Positions 43,441 through 49,857 of a DNA stretch of 64,000 bases are shown here, in pieces. Under the pieces are notes generated by a model. The model ran no database searches and had not been told where the DNA came from. It worked only from the letters and a program-made list of their open reading frames with translations. Source of the DNA: CAJCIW01 sp963833965 (GTDB lineage: Bacteria; Chlamydiota; Chlamydiia; Chlamydiales; Rhabdochlamydiaceae); contig CAWHZZ010000001.1 of the NCBI GenBank assembly GCA_963833965.1, positions 930,001 to 994,000 on the forward strand. Direction: 5' to 3'. Both the position numbers and the translations under genes were made by a program. Each line of letters starts with the position of its first letter. Position 1 is the stretch's first letter.

Positions 43441-43504
43441 GGCGACACCTACGGGGTCAGTGTAGTTGGAGTATCCCTTTCGTTAGGATTTTATGCAAAT
43501 ATGT

Positions 43505-43528
43505 AAAAGCCCTGAGGAACTCAGGGCT
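43505..43528 (-). terminator. Terminator downstream of tRNA-Ser
   Basis: A perfect stem AGCCCTGAG (43508-43516) / CTCAGGGCT (43520-43528) with a 3-base loop, followed on the minus strand by TTTT. It ends the tRNA transcript upstream of dnaB. Confidence 0.88.
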
Positions 43529-43539
43529 TGGAAGAAATG

Positions 43540-43629
43540 CGGAAAGAGAGGGATTTGAACCCTCGGTACCCGTTTAGCGGGTACGCGTCCTTAGCAGGGA
43601 CGTGCCTTCGGCCACTCAGCCATCTTTCC
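43540..43629 (-). tRNA. tRNA-Ser (anticodon GCU)
   Basis: Acceptor stem GGAAAGA pairs with TCTTTCC. The anticodon arm is CGTCC-CTGCTAA-GGACG, giving anticodon GCT in the DNA. A long class II variable arm (CGTACCCGCTAAACGGGTACC region) identifies serine. The T-loop reads GGTTCAAATC. The discriminator base is G; CCA is not encoded (GCA follows). About 90 nt. Reads AGC/AGU serine codons. Confidence 0.96.
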
Positions 43630-43842
43630 AGGAAAGAAATAATTTTACTTCGTTTGAAAGGCAAAGAGGAGAAGTTTAACGGCTTTGGGTTTTCTGGGCA
43701 ACATTTGACATAAGTGATTTATAATTAATAAGTTATATCTCATTGACTTGTTTGCTTAAGAATTCAAATAAAGATTTAATATTATATTTAATTGTTTATT
43801 CATGTATAGTTAATGCATTAATAAAAATTTATAAGGAGCATT
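43630..43842. other. AT-rich 213 bp region upstream of the gene at 43843
   Basis: It holds several promoter-like hexamers (a TTGACA near 43705 with TATAAT only 9 bp later, and TATAGT near 43805), none with ideal spacing. AAGGAG lies 6 bp before the ATG at 43843. No gene is seen. Confidence 0.4.
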
Positions 43843-44766
43843 ATGTCAATTAATCCAATTTTAAAACTAAACAAAAATCCTGTTCAGGAGAATGTCAATC
43901 TATTAGAGAAGTTTACTAATCCATGGAACACAGCCGATCTCCCGTTACAAGACCGCGGAACCGTGACAGCCGTTTTTGAACAAAACGCAACGAAACTTGT
44001 TGTCGCTGGCCGTTATCCACTCGAGTCCTCATCTTTCCCCAAAGCAATCGTCGGAGCAACGCTCGATCCCAATGGCAAGCTCAAGTCATTGATCGACGAG
44101 GGCAAAATTATTCGAATCCATGGAAATAGCACTGTCGACAATGCGCAAGTCATCTTGTTAGATGATAGCTCCCACCTCGACAAAACCACTCAACCTTTTA
44201 TTCGGGGCGAAGTGGCCAATGCGCTTAAGGGCAAATTGAATGTTTACCTTTGCGAAGCCCATCCTTCCAGCAAAATCAATTTTACTTCTCGTGAAATTGA
44301 ACACTCGTTCGCTCCAAATCTAAAGTTAAATCAAGACGGCGTCAAAGATTATCTCTCAGGTTGGGATGATAGCGCTGTTTACAAACAGTCCAAGAAATCT
44401 ATCATTCAAGGATTTCAACAGATTAACCTTTCAGGGATCAATTCAGGAAATAATTCGAATATCGATATGGCATTAAATGGCCTGGTTGATCTATTGAATG
44501 TCGTCACACATGAAGCTGATCTCAGAACGGATACTTTATTTAAGACCACCCAAGAAAAACTCACTGTCTTCCCAGATGCGACAATCTTAGTCTTTGGAGG
44601 CGCCGGCCACCTTGGTGATAAAAAGCTGCATGAACAGTATGCAAAAGCCGGAGTGCGTTTTGTGGAAATTACGCCAACAAAGCCGCCTTCGGTCACTGGG
44701 GAGCAAGTACAGAAGTATTACGACGTAGAAAAGTACTCTATTTGGGGAAATAAAAACAAATTATGA
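43843..44766 (+). CDS. Unknown cytosolic protein, weakly ChaN/TraB-like
   Basis: A 307-residue protein without a signal peptide. Two stretches recall the ChaN/TraB-type fold in which conserved Glu and His residues lie after beta strands: NAQVILLDDSSHLDKTTQPF near residue 95 with VYLCEAHPSSKI near 130, and ATILVFGGAGHLGDKKLHEQ near 246. The spacing and hydrophobic pattern agree, but several signature residues differ, so this is only a hint. AAGGAG 6 bp before the ATG supports the start. The AT-rich upstream region resembles those of other lineage-specific genes in this window. Confidence 0.6.
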   Translation: MSINPILKLNKNPVQENVNLLEKFTNPWNTADLPLQDRGTVTAVFEQNATKLVVAGRYPLESSSFPKAIVGATLDPNGKLKSLIDEGKIIRIHGNSTVDNAQVILLDDSSHLDKTTQPFIRGEVANALKGKLNVYLCEAHPSSKINFTSREIEHSFAPNLKLNQDGVKDYLSGWDDSAVYKQSKKSIIQGFQQINLSGINSGNNSNIDMALNGLVDLLNVVTHEADLRTDTLFKTTQEKLTVFPDATILVFGGAGHLGDKKLHEQYAKAGVRFVEITPTKPPSVTGEQVQKYYDVEKYSIWGNKNKL

Positions 44767-44883
44767 GCAGCTCCACTCCAGCAAATCCACCGCTTATTCA
44801 ACTGTCAACAGCGATTTGAGCGGAAAAGCCTGGATCGGCTTCTTCAGATGGGGAAAAGAATTAAGCGATTGTTGAGCGTTAAG

Positions 44884-45750
44884 TTATTCACTAGCACATA
44901 ATTTTTCAGCAATCGTCTCGAGAACATTCTCCTGAACGAACCGCTCTGTAATCAGCCTTCGCAGCTTGATGTATTTTTTTCTTAGTCTGATCGTTTCTTC
45001 CTGGCCTGGATCGGCTGCAAAACCTGGAAGCCGCATGTAGTTTAAGGTGATTCTTCCTTCTTTAGAGAATGATTGTAAGGATTTGTTGAGAGCTGCGAGT
45101 TCTTCCTCGATCGATTGGTATCCATGAGATGGCGTTGTCCTTTTTTTCCTGATCCCAGCTCCTGTCATGAGAAGTTCGTTTCTTTTTTGGAAAAGCTCGG
45201 CATTGATTTTTCCATAACCGAGTAAGATCCCAATCAAATCAGCGCGATGATGCATGGGGGTATTATAGAGGGATTGCCTTTCGACAACGAGCGTCAAAAG
45301 CTTTTCCGGGCTGATCTCGGGACCAAAAACTTCTGAAAATTTATCAATATGAGCTTCAACCGCTTTAACAAAGCCGTCCTTGTTGATTAATGTGATTTCA
45401 CAAATGCCCTCCACCTGGTCTTCAAAAAAAAGAAATAGATATTTTTGCGAAGGAAAAAGGTTTGCATATCGCGACCATGTCTTATACCCAGTCGAGGAGG
45501 TCTGGAATAATTCAGGTTTTTGCTCTTGTTCAAGGTCGAATGTTTCAAAACTGACCGGCTTATCTCCAAATAACGTATACCCGAACTCATAGAAGAAAAA
45601 CAGTTTGCGAAAAAATTCGTCGAGAATTTCGCGGTCTTTTTCGGGAATATTCGAAATGATTTGTTTTGTCCTTTCATTAGGAGGAAATGCTCGCCCGCTG
45701 AGATGGGACATTTGGAGAAGGAAAGCAAGCAGGGTCGCCTTAAAAATCAA
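44884..45750 (-). CDS. Unknown exported protein next to palindromic element E
   Basis: I do not recognise this protein. The frame is open up to 45936, but bases 45754-45911 are a palindromic repeat, so its first 60 codons are probably not ancestral. A TTG at 45750 gives about 288 residues starting MIFKATLLAFLLQMSHLSGR, which looks like a signal peptide; the next ATG is at 45705. Downstream there is an acidic helical region (PEKDREILDEFFRKLFFFYE), a conserved-looking MHHRADLIGILLGYGKINAE near residue 190, and a basic C-terminus. It may share an operon with the zinc-ribbon gene upstream. Confidence 0.6.
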   Translation of the reverse strand: MIFKATLLAFLLQMSHLSGRAFPPNERTKQIISNIPEKDREILDEFFRKLFFFYEFGYTLFGDKPVSFETFDLEQEQKPELFQTSSTGYKTWSRYANLFPSQKYLFLFFEDQVEGICEITLINKDGFVKAVEAHIDKFSEVFGPEISPEKLLTLVVERQSLYNTPMHHRADLIGILLGYGKINAELFQKRNELLMTGAGIRKKRTTPSHGYQSIEEELAALNKSLQSFSKEGRITLNYMRLPGFAADPGQEETIRLRKKYIKLRRLITERFVQENVLETIAEKLCASE

Positions 45751-45753
45751 ACT

Positions 45754-45911
45754 TGAGCTTATCCCAGTAAAAAGTTTCAGTCGATTTTTGGGTTCTTTCG
45801 ATCCAAATTTGGGGGGTAATATACGAATGTTGATATAACCCCCCGAATTTGGATTGAAAAGCGGCCAAAATAATCCCGAAAATCGACGGAAAATTTTACT
45901 GGGATAGGTTC
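45754..45911. repeat. Palindromic intergenic element E (about 158 bp)
   Basis: Arms TATCCCAGTAAAA (left, from 45760) and the inverted copy ending at 45906 pair well. Pairing continues through GTCGATTTT and CAATCCAAATT to the central GGGGGGT (45811-45817) / ACCCCCC (45838-45844). It fills the gap between two minus-strand genes and begins at the stop codon of the zinc-ribbon gene. The far outer ends pair more loosely. Confidence 0.88.
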
Positions 45912-46250
45912 TTAGTTGGAAACGGGATATTGGCATGATTTACATTCCCAATCAATTCCTCTCAAGTTGCAATAACCACATCTTGTGCATTTCCACTCAT
46001 ACCATGCACAATTGCCGCTTTTAGCTGCTAAGATAACGTAATAACCCCTTTCATCGGAAAAAAGCGCGGGTGTTTCCAAGATTTCTTTTTCAATCAAGAC
46101 ATAGATCTTATTGTCAAAATACTGAATTTGATCAGCGCCTACATAAACTTTTTCTGCATTTTTTGCTTCGTCTTCCTCCGGACAGGCGTAAATTGCCGAA
46201 CTGACAACGCAAAAAAGTACAGCGATTGTTCTCAATAATTTCCCAAACAT
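45912..46250 (-). CDS. Small exported zinc-ribbon-like protein
   Basis: A 112-residue protein. A signal peptide (MFGKLLRTIAVLFCVVSSAIYACP) starts at the ATG at 46250, which has AGGGG just upstream. The C-terminal 35 residues contain the cysteine pattern CAWYEWKCTRCGYCNLRG then WECKSCQYPVSN, two CxxC pairs as in zinc ribbons, where export also allows disulfides. The middle (VYVGADQIQYFDNKIYVLIE) looks beta-rich. No family is recognised. Confidence 0.7.
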   Translation of the reverse strand: MFGKLLRTIAVLFCVVSSAIYACPEEDEAKNAEKVYVGADQIQYFDNKIYVLIEKEILETPALFSDERGYYVILAAKSGNCAWYEWKCTRCGYCNLRGIDWECKSCQYPVSN

Positions 46251-46314
46251 AATCCCCTTCTTCAATAGAAAAGAGCAAGAATACATGAGAAAGTTTTTTT
46301 AGCAAGGTTGAGAA

Positions 46315-47148
46315 TCACTCCACGCTATTGGCTTGCAGCCGTTTGCCGTTCAAGGCGTTCCAGTGGCTGGTGTGGATCGAGCCGTCAGGGTTTTGGACGA
46401 CGATGCAGTGGACTGGCAAATAGATATCTGTCGTGTTGCGGATGGCAAACTCTTTACCGAATGCGGCGCGGGTGATCCTCTCGATTTGAGAGAGGGAATA
46501 GCGCGATGAGATTTTTTCAGCCTTCCGTTGCGGCTTGGTCACGAGCCGTTCATCGAGCTTTGTGGCCGGTGTGATTTTGAGTTTAGGGTTCTCGAGGTGC
46601 AGACGGTAGCCGTTGCCTGACTGCACGATCAGCTTCTTTCGGCGGCAGCTTTCAATCCAAGAATCGAGGACTTCGCTATCGACGTGCAGCGATTTGAAAA
46701 GCGCTTCGCGGTCAGCTGCGCCTCCCTTGTTGACCAAGCTATTGATGATTCTGAATTCATAGGGGTCGATGTTAGCATTGATGCAATCGCCGAACCCGTG
46801 GGTCTTCTCCCATTCTTTCGTGTCGAGCACCATTTCGCCGTCGATGAGGTCCCACAAGATGACGCCTTCGCGGGTTTTTCGGTCGGAAACGGCGTATTTG
46901 ACCTCGAGCAAAAGATAGGGGTAGAATTTCATCGAAGCTTCGAGATATTTATGCCGATTGTCTTTGAGGAGGTGCCTCCGGTTGGCCTCCATGATTTGGT
47001 TGGCGGTATAGCGCATTTCGAGGGTGTTGAAAGAGCCCGTATTGAAGATTTCTTCGACTTTGGCCTTCATCTCGGGTTTTGTCGAGGCGAGCCACCAAAC
47101 TCCGTAGCAGGCGGCGGCCAAAGTGAGCAAACTGAAAAGAAAGCGCAT
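46315..47148 (-). CDS. Membrane-anchored protein of unknown function, winged-helix-like middle
   Basis: A 277-residue protein with one N-terminal hydrophobic segment (MRFLFSLLTLAAACYGVWWL) acting as signal anchor. The remainder is soluble. EFRIINSLVNKGGAADREAL and VDSEVLDSWIESCRRKKLIVQ, then NGYRLHLENP, read like a winged-helix fold, and the C-terminus IYLPVHCIVVQNPDGSIHTS is conserved-looking. It is probably a chlamydial core hypothetical; I cannot assign a role. AGG lies 9 bp before the ATG. Palindromic element F begins 12 bp upstream of its start. Confidence 0.68.
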   Translation of the reverse strand: MRFLFSLLTLAAACYGVWWLASTKPEMKAKVEEIFNTGSFNTLEMRYTANQIMEANRRHLLKDNRHKYLEASMKFYPYLLLEVKYAVSDRKTREGVILWDLIDGEMVLDTKEWEKTHGFGDCINANIDPYEFRIINSLVNKGGAADREALFKSLHVDSEVLDSWIESCRRKKLIVQSGNGYRLHLENPKLKITPATKLDERLVTKPQRKAEKISSRYSLSQIERITRAAFGKEFAIRNTTDIYLPVHCIVVQNPDGSIHTSHWNALNGKRLQANSVE

Positions 47149-47160
47149 AGGGAAATACCT

Positions 47161-47299
47161 GAGCTTACCTTGAAATTCGAAAAATTTGATTTTTGAAGGA
47201 TTTTTTCACAGATTTTAATGCCGCTTCGTCCGCAAAAGCGGCATTAGAAGATGTGGAAAAAGACTCAAAAAGCATTTTTTCCAATTCCAAGGTAACCTC
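47161..47299. repeat. Palindromic intergenic element F (139 bp)
   Basis: Left arm GAGCTTACCTTGAAATT (from 47161) pairs with the inverted copy ending GGTAACCTC at 47299. Pairing continues to a perfect 10 bp core AATGCCGCTT (47217-47226) / AAGCGGCATT (47236-47245). One gap is needed in alignment. It lies upstream of the minus-strand gene ending at 47148. Confidence 0.85.
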
Positions 47300-47396
47300 A
47301 TAGAGTGGCAAAGCCGCTCTTCCCTCATTCTGCCTTTTTGGAATTTTTTTTGGAAGAAATGGGCAGAATTTCTTTTCAAAAAATTGAGTAAAAGAT

Positions 47397-47453
47397 AATC
47401 TGCACAAAGATTTAATTCTGCAATGACATGCACTTAGGCTATTTGTGCAGATT
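47397..47453 (+). promoter_or_regulatory. Inverted repeat that encloses the GTG start of the methyltransferase gene
   Basis: AATCTGCACAAA (47397-47408) and TTTGTGCAGATT (47442-47453) are perfect 12 bp inverted arms around a 33-base loop. The GTG start at 47445 is in the right arm and a likely AGG ribosome-binding site (47436-47438) is in the loop. Folding would hide the start codon. Between 47300 and 47396 two weaker hairpins are seen (AGAGTGGC/GCCGCTCT and ATTCTGCC/GGCAGAAT). Confidence 0.65.
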
Positions 47454-48296
47454 CTACGTATTTTCTTTTATTTTTTTTGTTTTTCGTTGCTATCCTGCTG
47501 CCAAAAAGCGGACCGCAAACAGGGCCCTAGGTGCATTTACGACCATCGAGTTTTTGCTGAAGTTGCTGCGCAAGCAGTTAACGATGAAGGACATTTTTTG
47601 CAATTCAAACGGAATCCATTTTTTAATCTTTTGTGGGAGAATCTGACGTTTCAAGAGGGGAAGATTTGGCTACAGAAAATTGCTGAGTTTTCCCCAGATC
47701 TGCAAAGGCATTTTGACAAGTTTCGCGCGGTGGACTTGGTCGGATCCCCTCGGGTATTTTTTTACGGCGAGGCGGGCGTTTTTTCTCCCTCCACGTTGCG
47801 TCTCATTGCTTTCACTGGGGAATTAAAGCAAAAGTTAGGTCAGTGCGAGAATGGGCATTTACTTATGATCGGCGCGGGGCAGGGAAGTTGGTGCAAAATC
47901 TTGAACGATGCCGTTGGATTTAAAAGCTGTACAATCGTCGATTTGCCGGAGCAGCTGGAACTCGCTAAAAAATGCTTAGGAGAATGGAAAACTAAAAATG
48001 TGAAATTTGTCACCCCGGAGGAACTTTCAAAGGGCGTTGTTTACGACATTGTCATTTCCGATATGAGCTTTTCTGAATTCAATCGGCCTTATCAGGAGCT
48101 GTTATTGGATAGAGCGATCGCATGTTCGAATTCTGGATTTATTATAGGCCATGAGTTTCCCAAACATTTCGGGGTAGTTTCTCTGACTTTCGATCAACTC
48201 GAAGAGAGATTTGATCGATTAGGAAATTTATGCTGCGAGATGCAAAAACCCTCGGAAGATCGAGAGGATTATTTTATTTATTGGAACTTTAACTGA
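47445..48296 (+). CDS. Exported (lipoprotein-type) sugar O-methyltransferase-like protein
   Basis: A 283-residue protein starting at GTG. The N-terminus MQILRIFFYFFCFSLLSCC is a signal peptide with a lipobox (LLSC, Cys18). The rest resembles putative sugar O-methyltransferases: FKRNPFFNLLWENL near 54, VDLVGSPRVFFYGEAGVFSP near 96, TLRLIAFTGELKQKLG, then SAM motif I LLMIGAGQGSWCKIL (139-153), CTIVDLPEQLELAKKCL with the acidic ribose-binding residue, and VISDMSFSEFNR near 201. An export signal on this cytosolic-type enzyme is unusual. It is 18 bp before the exported SAM decarboxylase gene. Confidence 0.75.
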   Translation: MQILRIFFYFFCFSLLSCCQKADRKQGPRCIYDHRVFAEVAAQAVNDEGHFLQFKRNPFFNLLWENLTFQEGKIWLQKIAEFSPDLQRHFDKFRAVDLVGSPRVFFYGEAGVFSPSTLRLIAFTGELKQKLGQCENGHLLMIGAGQGSWCKILNDAVGFKSCTIVDLPEQLELAKKCLGEWKTKNVKFVTPEELSKGVVYDIVISDMSFSEFNRPYQELLLDRAIACSNSGFIIGHEFPKHFGVVSLTFDQLEERFDRLGNLCCEMQKPSEDREDYFIYWNFN

Positions 48297-48314
48297 AGGA
48301 GCTAGAACAGGATC

Positions 48315-48755
48315 ATGGGCCGATTTCGCAAAGTACTTATTATATTCTGCTTCATATTGTCCAACGCGCTCGCCGCCGAGGAGGTCAATCCCGCTTATCA
48401 ATTTCGAGGGGTGCATTTTATCGCCAGCTATTGCGATTGCGACATGCAGGCGCTGACGGAATTGAATCAGCTAGCGGATGCGATGAAATGGGCGGTCGAG
48501 CAAAGCGGAGCGACCATTTTGGAAGTCTCCAGCTGGAAATTTCTGCCGGATGGCTTGACGATGGTCCTTCTACTTTCTGAAAGCCATGCGAGTATACATA
48601 CCTATCCTGAGCATAGCTCATGTTTTGTCGATTTATTCACTTGCGGCGATAAATGTTCCGCAGAAAAATTTGATGCGGCTTTGCGCGAATATTTGAAACC
48701 AAAAACTGTCAATCTTCGCACGCTGATCCGCCATCAGGGAATACAAGAAAAGTAG
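48315..48755 (+). CDS. speD: S-adenosylmethionine decarboxylase proenzyme with an export signal
   Basis: SpeD decarboxylates SAM for polyamine synthesis through a pyruvoyl group made by self-cleavage. The 146-residue protein has the prokaryotic SpeD core: GATILEVSSWKFLPDGLTMV, then LLSESHASIHTYPEHSS with predicted cleavage Glu89/Ser90, and VDLFTCGD. Catalytic His95 and Cys110 keep the +5 and +20 spacing from the pyruvoyl serine seen in Thermotoga SpeD. Unlike normal SpeD, it has a clear Sec signal peptide, MGRFRKVLIIFCFILSNALA, before AEEVN. It is 18 bp after the methyltransferase gene and is followed by palindromic element C. Confidence 0.88.
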   Translation: MGRFRKVLIIFCFILSNALAAEEVNPAYQFRGVHFIASYCDCDMQALTELNQLADAMKWAVEQSGATILEVSSWKFLPDGLTMVLLLSESHASIHTYPEHSSCFVDLFTCGDKCSAEKFDAALREYLKPKTVNLRTLIRHQGIQEK

Positions 48756-48756
48756 C

Positions 48757-48926
48757 CTCGACTTTGAAACTTTTCAGGCCCGAAGGCCTCGTTGCCTTCG
48801 GACGAGTTAATTTAAACAGGAAGGGGTCAAAACACCCCTTCCTGTTTAAATTAATCTCTTAAGTTCGACTCATCTCGAACGCCCGAAAGAACGAGGCAGC
48901 GGGCCTAAAAAAATTATAAAGTCGAG
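48757..48926. repeat. Palindromic intergenic element C (170 bp)
   Basis: The stretch folds over its whole length. Outer CTCGACTTT (48757-48765) pairs with AAAGTCGAG ending at 48926; AGGCCCG and CCTCGTT pair next. The core is a perfect 21 bp inverted pair (48807-48827 and 48834-48854) with loop CAAAAC. It begins 1 bp after the speD stop and ends 5 bp before the ATG of the next gene. Confidence 0.93.
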
Positions 48927-48931
48927 TTCAC

Positions 48932-49561
48932 ATGCTTTTTAACGACCGCCGCGACGCAGGAAGACAGCTTGTCCCTCCTTTAAGCAAATACAAAGGTCAG
49001 CCGAATGTGCTCGTGCTTGGCCTTGCGAGAGGCGGGGTCGTCACGGCGTATGAAGTAGCGTCTGGACTCGGCGCGCCGCTCAATGTCGTCGTTGTGCGCA
49101 AAGTCGGCGCTCCGGGCAATGAGGAACTTGCCGTTGGAGCGATCGCGGAGAATGGAGAAGGGATTTTTAACGAACAGCTGATCGAAATCCTTGCCGTTAC
49201 ACAGGAATATCTCCAAAAAGAGGTGGAGCGGCAAAAAAAAAATCTCAAGGAGCGGCTTGAACTTTATCGGGGAAATTCGCCAGCTCCCGCCATTGAGGGG
49301 AAGATTGTCATTTTGGTCGACGACGGCATCGCGACGGGGGCCAGTATGCGCGTCGCGGTTAAATCGGTGCGAGACGCTGGAGCGAAGAAGATCGTGTTGG
49401 CAGTTCCGGTCGCCGCGCCAGATTCTTTGCGCAAGATCCAAAAAGAAGTCGATGAGGTGGTCTGTCTATCATCCCCTATTTTTTTCGAGGCAGTAGGGGC
49501 ATTTTATAAGCAATTCGATCAGACTACAGATCAGGAAGTGATTCAATTACTCCACTCGTAG
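48932..49561 (+). CDS. Phosphoribosyltransferase-family protein
   Basis: A 209-residue type I phosphoribosyltransferase-fold protein. The PRPP-binding motif VILVDDGIATGASMRVAV is near residue 127. The N-terminus FNDRRDAGRQLVPPLSKYKG and LGLARGGVVTAYEVASGLGA match the family of predicted phosphoribosyltransferases often found beside dienelactone hydrolase-type or stress genes. The substrate base is unknown, so it could be salvage or unrelated. The start lies just after palindromic element C, with a poor ribosome-binding site. Its end overlaps a convergent gene by 19 bp. Confidence 0.87.
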   Translation: MLFNDRRDAGRQLVPPLSKYKGQPNVLVLGLARGGVVTAYEVASGLGAPLNVVVVRKVGAPGNEELAVGAIAENGEGIFNEQLIEILAVTQEYLQKEVERQKKNLKERLELYRGNSPAPAIEGKIVILVDDGIATGASMRVAVKSVRDAGAKKIVLAVPVAAPDSLRKIQKEVDEVVCLSSPIFFEAVGAFYKQFDQTTDQEVIQLLHS

Positions 49562-49857
49562 GACTGAGGGCTGAAAGCCTGTTTGCAGTACACTTCTTTG
49601 AAGGCTTTTTGAAATTCTTTCTCATTCAGACGAACGCTTGATTTACCGCCGTATTCGCAGCGCAGCGCAGGGGGAATGACAATGCCCCTGACTTGCATCT
49701 CCTTTTCGAGCATTCGGTCGTGAAAAATGATTTTGTCGCCCTGATATTCAACGACGACAAAACCGGATTTGGTATTGACTAATTTCATGGTAGTGTCCTT
49801 GTGAAAGTAAAGGAAGATGATGCTCAGGATGATGAATAAGGCAAGGAATCTTTTCAT
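49543..49857 (-). CDS. Small membrane-anchored protein, unknown
   Basis: A 104-residue protein with a hydrophobic N-terminus (MKRFLALFIILSIIFLYFHK) that acts as signal anchor or signal peptide. The soluble part (about 80 residues) has beta-type segments KSGFVVVEYQGDKIIFHD and the end KEVYCKQAFSPQSYEWSN. No family is recognised. Its ATG overlaps the stop codon of the PI-kinase-like gene (ATGA-type), so the two are co-translated. Its 3' end overlaps the phosphoribosyltransferase gene on the other strand by 19 bp. Confidence 0.68.
   Translation of the reverse strand: MKRFLALFIILSIIFLYFHKDTTMKLVNTKSGFVVVEYQGDKIIFHDRMLEKEMQVRGIVIPPALRCEYGGKSSVRLNEKEFQKAFKEVYCKQAFSPQSYEWSN

Noticed and set aside
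44767..44883. Another palindrome between 43843 gene and the next
   Set aside because: Short patches such as CGCTTA pair, but no continuous arms can be aligned.
48757..48926. Element C as an ordinary rho-independent terminator for speD
   Set aside because: It is far longer than a terminator, lacks a T-tract after the inner stem, and its outer arms also pair across the whole gap.
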